Source of the DNA: Gallionella sp.
GTDB taxonomy: Bacteria > Pseudomonadota > Gammaproteobacteria > Burkholderiales > Gallionellaceae
DNA: 64,000 bases
Reading direction: 5' to 3'
Assembly: GCA_024641025.1 (NCBI GenBank)
Contig: JAHEDW010000002.1
Coordinates: 1 to 64,000, forward strand
The notes under the pieces were generated by a model. It ran no database searches. It was not told the DNA's origin and saw only the letters and a program-made list of their open reading frames with translations. Shown in pieces: positions 17,751 through 26,055 of the stretch. Position numbers and translations under genes: made by a program. Positions within the stretch are counted from its first letter, which is position 1. Every line of letters begins with the position of its first letter.

Positions 17751-18407
17751 CTAGCACAGTGTCAGCATGAAGATACTTTCCTGCAAACTGCTCAAACCAC
17801 GCTCCTGGAAGCGTGGATTGTTGGCCAGCACATCCAGTTTTGTCAGTAAACGAACCTCCGCATGCTCGCTGTAAAGCGAGGAGACTTCATCAGTAGTAAC
17901 CGAGAATGGTGGGCCCTGCATCTGCGTCTGCGGATATTCAACTGTGACCAGTAGGATCTTCGTTGCCGGAGGAAGTAAGCCAACGAGATGGCGGGCATAG
18001 CGCTCTCGCATTTCGGGTGGTAGTGCTATAAGCGATGCACGATCATACACAGCTCTAATGGATTTCAGATCTTCCTTGCTCATATCAAAGAAATCGCCGC
18101 ACATTATGCAAATGCCATCCGATTCATATCGTGCGAACATCTGATTGCTGGTGTACTGTGGTTCAAAGCCGTTTTCCTTGAAGAACGCCTGGATCGCAAT
18201 GTCGCTCAGTTCCACGCCAAATATGGTATGCCCTTGTTTGCGAAGCCAAATCATATCGAGGCTTTTTCCGCAAAGCGGCACAAATACCGTATCGTCACGA
18301 GCGATGTTCAGTTTTTGCCAGTATTGGATCAAATACGGATTGACTTCATTTTGGTGAAAACCGATTTCTCCGCGGATCCAGCGCTCCATCCAAAAATCTT
18401 TTTTCAT
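17751..18407 (-). CDS. tpm: Thiopurine S-methyltransferase
   Basis: SAM-dependent methyltransferase of the TPMT family. Bacterial members methylate thiopurines and also selenium and tellurium oxyanions, giving volatile products. The 218-residue length is exactly that of bacterial Tpm. The N-terminus WMERWIRGEIGFHQNEVNPYL is characteristic, followed by the SAM-binding motif VFVPLCGKSLDMIWL, then GVELSDIAIQAFF and the ICGDFF-like strand CIMCGDFFDM. VYDRASLIALPPEMRERYA is another family block. The gene is a single transcription unit, divergent from the GGDEF-EAL gene across a 370-base gap. A metalloid-resistance role is inferred from the family. Confidence 0.92.
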   Translation of the reverse strand: MKKDFWMERWIRGEIGFHQNEVNPYLIQYWQKLNIARDDTVFVPLCGKSLDMIWLRKQGHTIFGVELSDIAIQAFFKENGFEPQYTSNQMFARYESDGICIMCGDFFDMSKEDLKSIRAVYDRASLIALPPEMRERYARHLVGLLPPATKILLVTVEYPQTQMQGPPFSVTTDEVSSLYSEHAEVRLLTKLDVLANNPRFQERGLSSLQESIFMLTLC

Positions 18408-18794
18408 CTTTTGTGTCCCGGTACTAACTCACTTGAGTAATTCTACATCCAATGAACTTTGCGAGATGACTTCGTGTGAACATGCGTCTGTGAACGCGTG
18501 AATAAGGGTGATACGCAGTTGGGATGGTTCGGATTGTACCTGAGACAGATGTCAGGCTGAATCGAAGCAATCTCATATTATATCTACGTTCTACATTCAT
18601 GGTGATACCACACGACAGACAATGTGTAGTTGCACATCTCTCTTGGATAAGCATAATGCCAAAAATCTATAACCAAGATATACCAACATAATGTTTAACG
18701 ATCACCAATTATTTGCAATTGGCTTACTCAAATTTAAAGTTGTACATGTATGGGATAACTGCATTAATTCTGAAGTGCGGTGATTGTGTTTGTT
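18408..18794. other. Divergent intergenic region, tpm to GGDEF-EAL gene
   Basis: Nearly 390 bases between two divergent genes. It must contain both promoters, but no convincing pair of minus-35 and minus-10 boxes was found. The part nearest the GGDEF-EAL gene is AT-rich. No RNA gene or repeat was recognised. Confidence 0.5.
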
Positions 18795-21700
18795 ATGGAG
18801 AGTAATTTGGATGTCACTCTGGAGAGCAGCAAGGGAAAATTGAGCGGGAAAGAGTTGCTGCGTCGATTGCGCTGGCTCATTTTCCATGCTTGGAACATCC
18901 CGCCGGTGTTTGGTCTCGGCTTTATCTTGCTGATCGGCGTGCTGAAACTCCCAGAGCTGATTGGGATTCTCACAACACCACTTGAGCCTGCATACATTAT
19001 CGGTTGGCTCGCCTTCGCAGTTTGGTTCCTGCCACGACAGATGCAGTCGCTGGCAGATTGGCTAGACGGCAAACCGGGATGCAGTGCAGAGGATGCCCAA
19101 AAGGCAGTGCGCCGCTTTCCGATCGTTTTCTGGTCTACGTTCCTGATCTATCTGGCGGTGGCACCAGCTTCGGTTATCGTAGCTGCCGAGATTTATACAG
19201 GTTTTGTGTCAACTCCTTACGATTGGTTTCGCATCGAACTCGTCGCACTCATTGTCTCAATAATTGTTGGTCTACCGATCTTTTTCCTGATTTTCGATCT
19301 TTTCGGTCAAGCTCTTGGCAGCATGAAGCTTTCGCGGCCTATCGTGACCATCCGTACAAAGGTATTTCTGATAGGAGCTTTGGTGCCGCTGCTAATTGAC
19401 ACTATGCTCGTTCAGTACTATTGGACAAGAACCGGTTACTTCACGTTTGAAACTTTTGAAGTCTGGCTGCTTCTTGAGTTGCTTGCAATTGGCGGCAGCA
19501 TGATATTCGCCCACAGTTTCGGTCAGTCGCTCAGTCCATTGCAGGAATTGATCGGTGAGGATCACCCATTGCCTGAAGCGAGAATCGCATCATTGCAGGC
19601 GCGCTCTACGGATGAGATCGGCGTACTTACAGCTGACTATCGGGCCTTGTTGGAAAAACAGTGGCTTCAAGGAGAGATACTTGACCTCAATAATCGGTTG
19701 TTGCGAAGTACTGGCGGCGAAGCAGGGACTGCAGCAGTATTGCATCAGGTGGTGGAACTGTGCCAACAAGCAGTTAATGCCTCTCAGTCCTTCGTGCTTG
19801 TATTCGATCAGGTAGCTAACGAGTTGGTTGGTGTGATCCAGACCGGATCAGAGTATCTCCCGGGGGGGCACTATCGCCTGCATCTTGACGAGGTTTCCCT
19901 TGCTGTATGGGCCTTCAACCATCGAAAAACTGTCGCAGTTGCCAATTGTCGGGAGGATATGCGAGTAAGCCCGCGTATGAGCAAACATTTCAACGTGTAC
20001 TCTGCAATCGCTGCGCCGCTCCAGCTTGATGAGAAGGTGATCGGCGTACTGATGGCAGTAACTCACGAAGGACCCCGTACTTATACTGCGCGAGATATTT
20101 CACTTTTCGAGGGGCTTGCACGTGAGGCAGCATATGCACTGAATTCACAGCAACTGCGAGAAGAGCGTGCACGTGCAGAGGCAGATCGGCTCGAACAACA
20201 GGAGCAATATGGACTTCTACTTAACTCGACCGCTGAGGGAATATATGGCGTAGACACTGATGGCATTTGTACCTTTGTGAATTCGGCTTGTCTGCGAATG
20301 TTAGGTTACAAGCACCCAGAAGACTTGATCGGCAAAGAGGTCCATATGCTGATACACCATACCTATCAAGACGGAAGGCCATATCCTGTCGAGGAGTGCA
20401 AGGTTCGCTCGTCAACACTCGGTGGCAGATCTGCCCATGCAGATAATGAGATCCATTGGCGTGCTGATGGAAGCAGCTTTCCGGTAGAGTACTGGTCGCA
20501 TCCCATCTATCGGAAGGATCGGCTTACTGGGGCGGTGGTGACCTTCATAGATATCACTGAGCGCAAGAGAGTTTCTGCCGAGATTAATCGGCTAGCTTTT
20601 CATGATCCACTCACGCATCTTCCAAATCGGCGGTTGCTCATTGATCGACTCGAACAGGCGCTGGCTTCGAGTGCGCGAAGTGGAAAAGCAGGCGCACTTT
20701 TGTTCATTGACTTGGACAATTTCAAGAACCTCAATGACACTCTTGGCCATGACATCGGTGATTTACTATTAAAACAGGTCGCACAAAGACTGGTGTTATG
20801 CGTTCGAGAAGGAGATACCGTTGCCCGGTTGGGTGGAGATGAATTTGTGATATTGCTGGAAGAGTTGAATAAAGACACCCTTGAGGCGGCAGCCCAAACA
20901 GAACATGTCGTTGAAAAAATCATAGAGATGCTCAGCAAACCATATCAGTTAGCATCCTATGTGTATCAGTGCACTACCAGTATCGGAGCCACTCTTTACA
21001 GTGACAAACATCAAACGACTGATGAATTGATGAAGCAGGCAGATATTGCAATGTACCAAGCCAAAAATGCGGGAAGAAACAATTTGCGATTCTTCGATCC
21101 CAAGATGCAAGAGGCAATCAACGAACGAGTTGCACTGGAAGGTGAATTACTTAATGCCATTGAGCGACTTCAGTTCCAGTTGTATTACCAGGTTCAGGTA
21201 GACAGTTCGCGCCGTCCGATAGGTGTGGAGGCTTTGATGCGATGGGTTCACCCTGAGCGCGGATTGGTATCTCCGGCTCAATTCATTCAACTAGCCGAAG
21301 AAACTGGCCTGATAATTCCCATGGGAAAATGGGTTATTAATGCTGCCTGCGCCCAGCTTAGGACCTGGCAGCAGGATGCGCTTACTTGTGACATGACAAT
21401 TTCGGTGAATGTCAGTGCCAAACAATTTCGGCAGTCTGATTTTGTTGCTCAAGTCCATGATGCGGTGCTTCAGCATGCTATCAATCCGACACTGCTCAAG
21501 CTTGAGCTGACTGAAAGTGTATTGCTGGAAAGCATCGATGAGACCATTGCCACGATGAACGATCTGAATGATATCGGAGTCAAGTTCTCACTTGACGATT
21601 TCGGTACAGGCTATTCTTCCTTGCAATACCTTAAAATGCTTCCGATCGATCAACTTAAGATTGATCAGTCGTTTGTACGCGATATTTCGGTAGGCAAGCG

Positions 21701-21890
21701 CGACAGGTCTATCGTGCGCACCATTATTGCAATGGCGCAAAGCCTGAATTTGGATGTGATTGCCGAGGGGGTAGAGACTGAAGAGCAGTTGCAACTCCTG
21801 CAGATAAACGGTTGCGCACACTTCCAGGGATATTTATTCAGTAGGCCGGTTCCGATTGCCGAGCTAAACGTGTTCCTAAAGCATGGTTGA
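18795..21890 (+). CDS. Membrane GGDEF-EAL protein with GAF and PAS domains
   Basis: Large cyclic-di-GMP enzyme of 1031 residues. Order of domains: about six N-terminal membrane helices (to about residue 240), a HAMP-like linker, a GAF domain (about 300-455), a PAS domain with its PAC tail (about 470-595), then GGDEF and EAL. The cyclase site RLGGDEFVILLEE is intact and is preceded by an ordinary N-terminal box FIDLDNFKNLND. The phosphodiesterase site has EALMRW, the NVSAKQF asparagine, ELTESVLLE, DDFGTGYSSL, KIDQSFV and AEGVET, so both activities are possible. No clear ribosome-binding site exists; ATG 18795 is chosen, with GTG 18780 as an alternative adding five residues. The signal it senses is unknown. 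Confidence 0.92.
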   Translation: MESNLDVTLESSKGKLSGKELLRRLRWLIFHAWNIPPVFGLGFILLIGVLKLPELIGILTTPLEPAYIIGWLAFAVWFLPRQMQSLADWLDGKPGCSAEDAQKAVRRFPIVFWSTFLIYLAVAPASVIVAAEIYTGFVSTPYDWFRIELVALIVSIIVGLPIFFLIFDLFGQALGSMKLSRPIVTIRTKVFLIGALVPLLIDTMLVQYYWTRTGYFTFETFEVWLLLELLAIGGSMIFAHSFGQSLSPLQELIGEDHPLPEARIASLQARSTDEIGVLTADYRALLEKQWLQGEILDLNNRLLRSTGGEAGTAAVLHQVVELCQQAVNASQSFVLVFDQVANELVGVIQTGSEYLPGGHYRLHLDEVSLAVWAFNHRKTVAVANCREDMRVSPRMSKHFNVYSAIAAPLQLDEKVIGVLMAVTHEGPRTYTARDISLFEGLAREAAYALNSQQLREERARAEADRLEQQEQYGLLLNSTAEGIYGVDTDGICTFVNSACLRMLGYKHPEDLIGKEVHMLIHHTYQDGRPYPVEECKVRSSTLGGRSAHADNEIHWRADGSSFPVEYWSHPIYRKDRLTGAVVTFIDITERKRVSAEINRLAFHDPLTHLPNRRLLIDRLEQALASSARSGKAGALLFIDLDNFKNLNDTLGHDIGDLLLKQVAQRLVLCVREGDTVARLGGDEFVILLEELNKDTLEAAAQTEHVVEKIIEMLSKPYQLASYVYQCTTSIGATLYSDKHQTTDELMKQADIAMYQAKNAGRNNLRFFDPKMQEAINERVALEGELLNAIERLQFQLYYQVQVDSSRRPIGVEALMRWVHPERGLVSPAQFIQLAEETGLIIPMGKWVINAACAQLRTWQQDALTCDMTISVNVSAKQFRQSDFVAQVHDAVLQHAINPTLLKLELTESVLLESIDETIATMNDLNDIGVKFSLDDFGTGYSSLQYLKMLPIDQLKIDQSFVRDISVGKRDRSIVRTIIAMAQSLNLDVIAEGVETEEQLQLLQINGCAHFQGYLFSRPVPIAELNVFLKHG

Positions 21891-21967
21891 TCGGTGCTGA
21901 AATTTTGAAAAAACAATCTTCAGTTCACTTCTGAATGAGGAAAGTTTGGTTCGGTATCACGGACCAT

Positions 21968-22951
21968 CTATTTCTCATTTACAAAGGATTGGAAGTCTCT
22001 ATAAATCGTTATCTTCTTTGACAAGCAGGCGATTTTTGACTTTTTCATTTTAGATTTTAAAGTTTCTGCTGATTCGGTTTCCAAATCAAGTTTTTCGATG
22101 ATGATGTCTGATCCGAATGCCTTGCAGGTAACTGACAGACGAATTTCAGCATTATCGCCTTTAGTCGGGATTTTAATGGCACTTATGCCGATACCGCCTA
22201 CTTCAGCAGGTTCATATGTCTCAATGATTGAGTCAGTGGCAACCTTGATTTTTTCTGTTGCTTCCGACTCGATATAGGTTCGGGCAAGGGAAAATAACCT
22301 GTCGCATTCTGCTTTGTTTGTGCAGTTGACTGTGGCTTCAAGTTCAGCATCTTTCTGCTGTTTGATTAATTCTTCCGTCCTGTTTTGTTGAATTAACCCC
22401 AGAATCAGTTCTTGTCGCTCTTCCAATACTTTCGCATCTTCTCCTCGAACCAACCTTATATTGCGGATGCCCGCTTTGTCAGAGTATCGTGACTTACCAT
22501 CCGAGAAGCTCACATCTTGTGCTTTAGATGAATTTGTTTCATCAGACGATGAAGACCAGTAGGTCGATGGTGTTGTGTTCGGGAAGATCATTATATTTAT
22601 GGCAGGTGTCTCACACCTTGTTTCAACAATGCTATTGAGCTCGTCGGCACTCGGCAATCGCCAGTTGTCCCCATTGTGATCGAATTTTTTCATGGCATCA
22701 TCCCAAGAAAAACCAATTGCATCTCCCGCGCAATGCCCATGAGAATAGCTTTGGCCCTCGGAGCATAGCTTCCAAATCAGCTTTGTATCCTTGTCAAAGG
22801 CGACTCCATAAGCCCGATTGATCTCGAAACGACTTATAGGTGTGGACTCAGGTGAATTCGGATCGCATTTGTAAGCTGGCCTCGAAGCACAGCCGAATAG
22901 AAAGACGCAAACAGGAATAATTGAGATGATTGATACGATGTTTTTGCTCAC
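21968..22951 (-). CDS. Lipoprotein with a DUF1566 domain
   Basis: A 327-residue predicted lipoprotein. The GTG at 22951 follows GAGGA at five bases and opens a signal peptide ending in the lipobox LFGC; an ATG 45 bases upstream would add a sequence that spoils the signal. After the lipidation site comes a DUF1566 domain at about residues 35-175, with TKLIWKLCSEG, WRLPSADELNSIV and YWSSSSDE, as in the Fib_succ_major/C-type-lectin-like group. A charged coiled-coil segment follows, then a C-terminal domain of beta character. The protein should sit on the inner or outer membrane facing the periplasm. Its function is unknown. Confidence 0.72.
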   Translation of the reverse strand: MSKNIVSIISIIPVCVFLFGCASRPAYKCDPNSPESTPISRFEINRAYGVAFDKDTKLIWKLCSEGQSYSHGHCAGDAIGFSWDDAMKKFDHNGDNWRLPSADELNSIVETRCETPAINIMIFPNTTPSTYWSSSSDETNSSKAQDVSFSDGKSRYSDKAGIRNIRLVRGEDAKVLEERQELILGLIQQNRTEELIKQQKDAELEATVNCTNKAECDRLFSLARTYIESEATEKIKVATDSIIETYEPAEVGGIGISAIKIPTKGDNAEIRLSVTCKAFGSDIIIEKLDLETESAETLKSKMKKSKIACLSKKITIYRDFQSFVNEK

Positions 22952-23123
22952 TTTTTCCTCGCACTGGTAACTTGGGATCACATGGTTGAAAAGCATAATA
23001 ACGAATTCTTAAGTGAAGATTAAGAAATGTTGATGGAAGGTGTAGCAGCTATACTATTTGCGTAATTATTCAGGTAAACCTGTGCGAATTCAAAACGTTT
23101 GGGTCAAATGGGCTAGAAGTGAA

Positions 23124-23639
23124 TTACTTTGCATGCGAACAAACACAATCTCCATCCGGCCCGCAAAGCCCTAGTTGATAGTCGGTCAGGGTCATGGTTG
23201 AGCGCACTGTTTCCTTGGTACCATCAAACAGGACCTCGAAGCGGGCCGCCACATTCCATTCGTCGCAGTAGCGCCATTCCCATGCCAGTTCATCACGTCT
23301 CTTGAAGTAGGCGGTTCCGGAAGGATCAGATGGGCCTAGGATACGCAGCACTTCGCTCTTGGTCATCCCAGGCTTTATGCGGGCAAATGTTTTCATATGC
23401 ATGATATTTTCAATCTTCTCAAACCTGCCATCCGGACTGATATCCACCATGAAGGTGTGAATGCCACGCGGGTAGGCGAGTTGCCGGGAGCCATCCGGTT
23501 CATGCCATTGCATTGCCGGATCGCCCATGATGCGCAGTACGTCCTCAACACGGGATTCTTTGGGTTTAAGTCCTCTACCGTCATATGCTGCACAGGCGAA
23601 CAGAAGGAGTACAGTTAGCATGGCCGTTAGATATTTCAT
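23124..23639 (-). CDS. Outer-membrane lipoprotein of the SmpA/OmlA (BamE-like) type
   Basis: A 171-residue protein with a signal peptide MKYLTAMLTVLLLFAC ending in a lipobox cysteine. The ATG at 23639 follows GGAAGG. The mature part has two short repeats of the BamE fold: VEDVLRIMGDPAMQW near residue 30 and IKPGMTKSEVLRILGPSDP near 90. Each is followed by beta strands including ELAWEWRYCDEWN. This duplicated BamE/SmpA-like arrangement occurs in small lipoproteins of betaproteobacteria whose role is unproven. True BamE is shorter and single-domain, so this is probably a paralogue and not the Bam complex subunit itself. Monocistronic. Confidence 0.72.
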   Translation of the reverse strand: MKYLTAMLTVLLLFACAAYDGRGLKPKESRVEDVLRIMGDPAMQWHEPDGSRQLAYPRGIHTFMVDISPDGRFEKIENIMHMKTFARIKPGMTKSEVLRILGPSDPSGTAYFKRRDELAWEWRYCDEWNVAARFEVLFDGTKETVRSTMTLTDYQLGLCGPDGDCVCSHAK

Positions 23640-24043
23640 CGAGCCTTCCCGTAGTCGATTTGGCAGCATAGTTTTAGAAGATACCTTTGATACAACAGGT
23701 AGGTGTTAATCCCGTACACAAGGATATGCCCTTCTTAGTAATGCAAAGCCGTTGAGTCAGTGTTTGTCTCTTAACATTTTGATTAATTATTGGGAAATTA
23801 TCATTGATGGCAATTCTTTCGGCCTCGTCAAGTTGATGTGCAGATAGGCGATTAGCACCAAAGTGCAAACATTTTGCCAGGCGAGCCTAGTGAACATTCT
23901 GCTTGGGCATCCTAGGAGTGTCGGTTGGAGATGTCAATACGTTGAATGCAAAGGAAAGGGTTGATAAGGTATTGGGAAAGAATATTCAGTTTTTTCGCGT
24001 CTTGCCGACAGGATTCAGATTCGATGCACAAGCAAACAAAAGC
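23640..24043. other. Intergenic region before tmRNA
   Basis: About 400 bases with no convincing gene. A 14-base stretch at 23706-23719 repeats a piece of the tmRNA gene exactly, with two further short matches in the same order; see findings. No integrase or transposase fragment was recognised. Confidence 0.45.
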
Positions 24044-24086
24044 CAACAGACAAAACGACACCGCGAGGGTGTCGTTTTGTCTGTTG
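24044..24086 (-). terminator. Terminator of tmRNA
   Basis: An unusually long perfect inverted repeat: 19 bases starting CAACAGACAAAAC at 24044-24062 pair with 24068-24086 across a 5-base loop. It begins at the CCA end of tmRNA and is followed on the minus strand by a short T-rich run. Confidence 0.8.
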
Positions 24087-24453
24087 GTGGAGACGGCGGG
24101 AATTGAACCCGCGTCCGCAAGCCCTCTACAGGCAGTTCTACATACTTAGCCAGGCTGTTTAATTTAATCCCGTACACGCCAACCGGCGGGCTTGCAAAGG
24201 ACGAGTCACCTTGATTTTAGCTTCGAGCAAAGTGACCCTGCTCGACACGATTCTGTGTAATTTACCTCACTCATCTCAGCCTTGCGGCTTTGAGCCACTC
24301 CACAGACAGCATGGTGTGAGGTTTAGCTGACTAAGCAGCTAAAGCGTAGTTTTCGTCGTTTGCGACTAGTTTTTTCCAGCTGATTTACGAGGTTGCGGGT
24401 CCTCGGTATGCCCTACACTGCTTTGTAACCCACGTCGAAGCCAAGTCGTCCCC
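24085..24453 (-). ncRNA. ssrA: Transfer-messenger RNA (one-piece)
   Basis: Rescues stalled ribosomes and tags the incomplete protein for degradation. The 369-base gene has tRNA-like ends: 5' GGGGACG pairs with 3' CGTCTCC followed by ACCA, and the T arm contains GGTTCAATTCC. The tag frame at 24331-24363 begins with the resume codon GCA and encodes ANDENYALAA followed by TAG, the usual proteobacterial tag ending in LAA. The anticodon-like upper stem and pseudoknot segments lie between. It is encoded opposite to gyrA and downstream of gph on the same strand. Confidence 0.96.
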
Positions 24454-24541
24454 GGTTCGAAATGCTGTAATAATCTGCTTATTTGCTCGTGACAAATTAT
24501 ATAAAGAATTACCTGTTGCGAGCGAGGCAGATTGTAGCAGA

Positions 24542-25198
24542 TCAGAGTGTGAGATAGGCGATTAGTTCCGTGGGTCTGTCCACGCTGCCCTGAGCATTCC
24601 AGTTCTTGATGGACGCATCGCTGCTGACATAGCCGTAGCTGGCGATGATGCCTGTCATTCCGGCAGCGTTGGCTGCCAGCATATCGCGCAGGTCGTCGCC
24701 GAGATATAGGCACTGTGCAGGGGTGACGCCAATGATCTGGCAAGCTTTGAGCATCGGTTCCGGATGTGGCTTCGCGTGAGCACAGGTGTCGCCACTGATA
24801 AGGCAGGCAGCCCGGTCTGCATATCCCAATGATTTCATCAGCGGTACAGTGTAGCGGTGTGGTTTGTTCGTGACGATACCCCAGCGAATATCTCGGCGTT
24901 CCAGTTCGCCAATTAGTTGCGCCATGTCACTGAACAAACGTGTATGCACACAGATGTTGCGCTCGTAATGGTCGAGGAAGATGTTGCGTAGCGTGTCGTA
25001 GTCTGGGTGCCCGGGTTCGATGCCAAATCCGACCTCAAGCAAACCACGGGATCCATGCGAGGCCTGCGGGCGCAGCACTTCTAGTGGCAAGGGTGGAAGG
25101 TTTCGCGAGGCACGAGCATGGTTCAACGAGGCAGCGAGGTCGGGTGCGGTGTCGGCAAAGGTGCCGTCGAGATCGAACAGGGCTGCCTTGATCACCAT
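24542..25198 (-). CDS. gph: Phosphoglycolate phosphatase
   Basis: HAD-superfamily phosphatase that hydrolyses 2-phosphoglycolate formed by oxygenation or DNA repair. The 218 residues show motif I FDLDGTFADTAPDLAASLN with both nucleophile aspartates, motif II in WGIVTNKP, the lysine in CAHAKPHPEPML and motif IV LYLGDDLRDMLAA. The partner gene ubiG ends at its start codon with a TAATG overlap, a pairing found in many proteobacteria. Because the Gph family includes similar pyrophosphatases, the substrate is inferred, but the ubiG-gph context supports it. Confidence 0.92.
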   Translation of the reverse strand: MVIKAALFDLDGTFADTAPDLAASLNHARASRNLPPLPLEVLRPQASHGSRGLLEVGFGIEPGHPDYDTLRNIFLDHYERNICVHTRLFSDMAQLIGELERRDIRWGIVTNKPHRYTVPLMKSLGYADRAACLISGDTCAHAKPHPEPMLKACQIIGVTPAQCLYLGDDLRDMLAANAAGMTGIIASYGYVSSDASIKNWNAQGSVDRPTELIAYLTL

Positions 25199-25893
25199 TA
25201 GTCCTTGCGGCAGGCAATCATGTAGTTGACGTCAGTGTTGCTGCCCAATGAGTAAGTCTGGGTGAGTGGGTTGTAACTCATGCCTATGATGTTGTCGAGG
25301 CTCAACCCTGTTTGTCGGCAGGATTGAGCAAGTTCGGATGGCTTGATGAATTTGGCATAGTCATGCGTACCCCGTGGCAACAACTTTAGTATGTATTCCG
25401 CGCCGATTACGGCGAACAAGTACGACTTCGGATTACGGTTCAGCGTCGAAAAGAATACCCATCCGCCTGGCTTGACCAGTTTCGCGCAGGCTCCGATCAC
25501 GCTACTTGGATCGGGCACATGTTCGAGCATTTCCATACAAGTGACCACATCGTAGTGACCTGGCTGCTCGATGGCGAGTTCTTCCACTGCGACCTTACGG
25601 TAATCGACCTGCTTGCCGCTTTCTAATAGATGCAGTTTTGCGACTTGTAATGACTTTTCGGCAAGGTCGATACCGGTGACATTCGCATGCAAGCCGGCCA
25701 TGCCTTCAGAAAGGATGCCCCCACCACAGCCAACATCAAGCACAGTCTTGCCGGCCAACGGGGAGTGGCGGTCGATATAGTCCAGACGAAGCGGATTGAT
25801 ATCGTGAAGAGGCTTGAACTCGCTGTTCGGGTCCCACCATTTGTGGGCCAGTAGGGAGAATTTTTCCAGTTCTAGGGGATCGGCGTTGGCCAT
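25198..25893 (-). CDS. ubiG: Ubiquinone biosynthesis O-methyltransferase
   Basis: Performs both O-methylations in ubiquinone synthesis using SAM. The 231 residues contain the family opening [20 protein letters not shown], the SAM-binding motif [16 protein letters not shown], post-[10 protein letters not shown] and motif [16 protein letters not shown], followed by [13 protein letters not shown]. It is the first gene of the ubiG-gph pair and is divergent from gyrA, with about 160 bases between the two starts. Confidence 0.96.
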   Translation of the reverse strand: MANADPLELEKFSLLAHKWWDPNSEFKPLHDINPLRLDYIDRHSPLAGKTVLDVGCGGGILSEGMAGLHANVTGIDLAEKSLQVAKLHLLESGKQVDYRKVAVEELAIEQPGHYDVVTCMEMLEHVPDPSSVIGACAKLVKPGGWVFFSTLNRNPKSYLFAVIGAEYILKLLPRGTHDYAKFIKPSELAQSCRQTGLSLDNIIGMSYNPLTQTYSLGSNTDVNYMIACRKD

Positions 25894-26001
25894 GTGCTTG
25901 GAGATGGATTATTTGTTGGCAAGGGTCCGACTCTAACAAAACTCACTGGTTTAGCCAAATAGTCAGGCCTATCAGTGAAGTGGCTTAGGGTTGCATCGGT
26001 G

Positions 26002-26010
26002 TGCTAAAAT
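26002..26010 (+). promoter_or_regulatory. Extended minus-10 promoter element before gyrA
   Basis: TGCTAAAAT is an extended minus-10 box (TGN plus a five-of-six match to TATAAT) ending 45 bases before the gyrA ATG. The minus-35 region is weak, as is common with extended minus-10 promoters. Confidence 0.45.
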
Positions 26011-26055
26011 GCGCGCTTTGATTTAATGCACTAGCAGCTACCTATCAGGGTCATC

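Noticed and set aside
18424-18654. A 76-codon minus-strand frame upstream of tpm.
   Set aside because: No start signal and no protein-like composition; more likely promoter DNA between divergent genes.
23674-23868. A 64-codon minus-strand frame in the gap before tmRNA.
   Set aside because: It would start at TTG without a ribosome-binding site and shows no known domain; kept only as part of the intergenic note.
23903-24149. Plus-strand frames of about 67 codons across the tmRNA end.
   Set aside because: They run through the terminator and the 3' part of ssrA on the opposite strand; an RNA gene explains the sequence.
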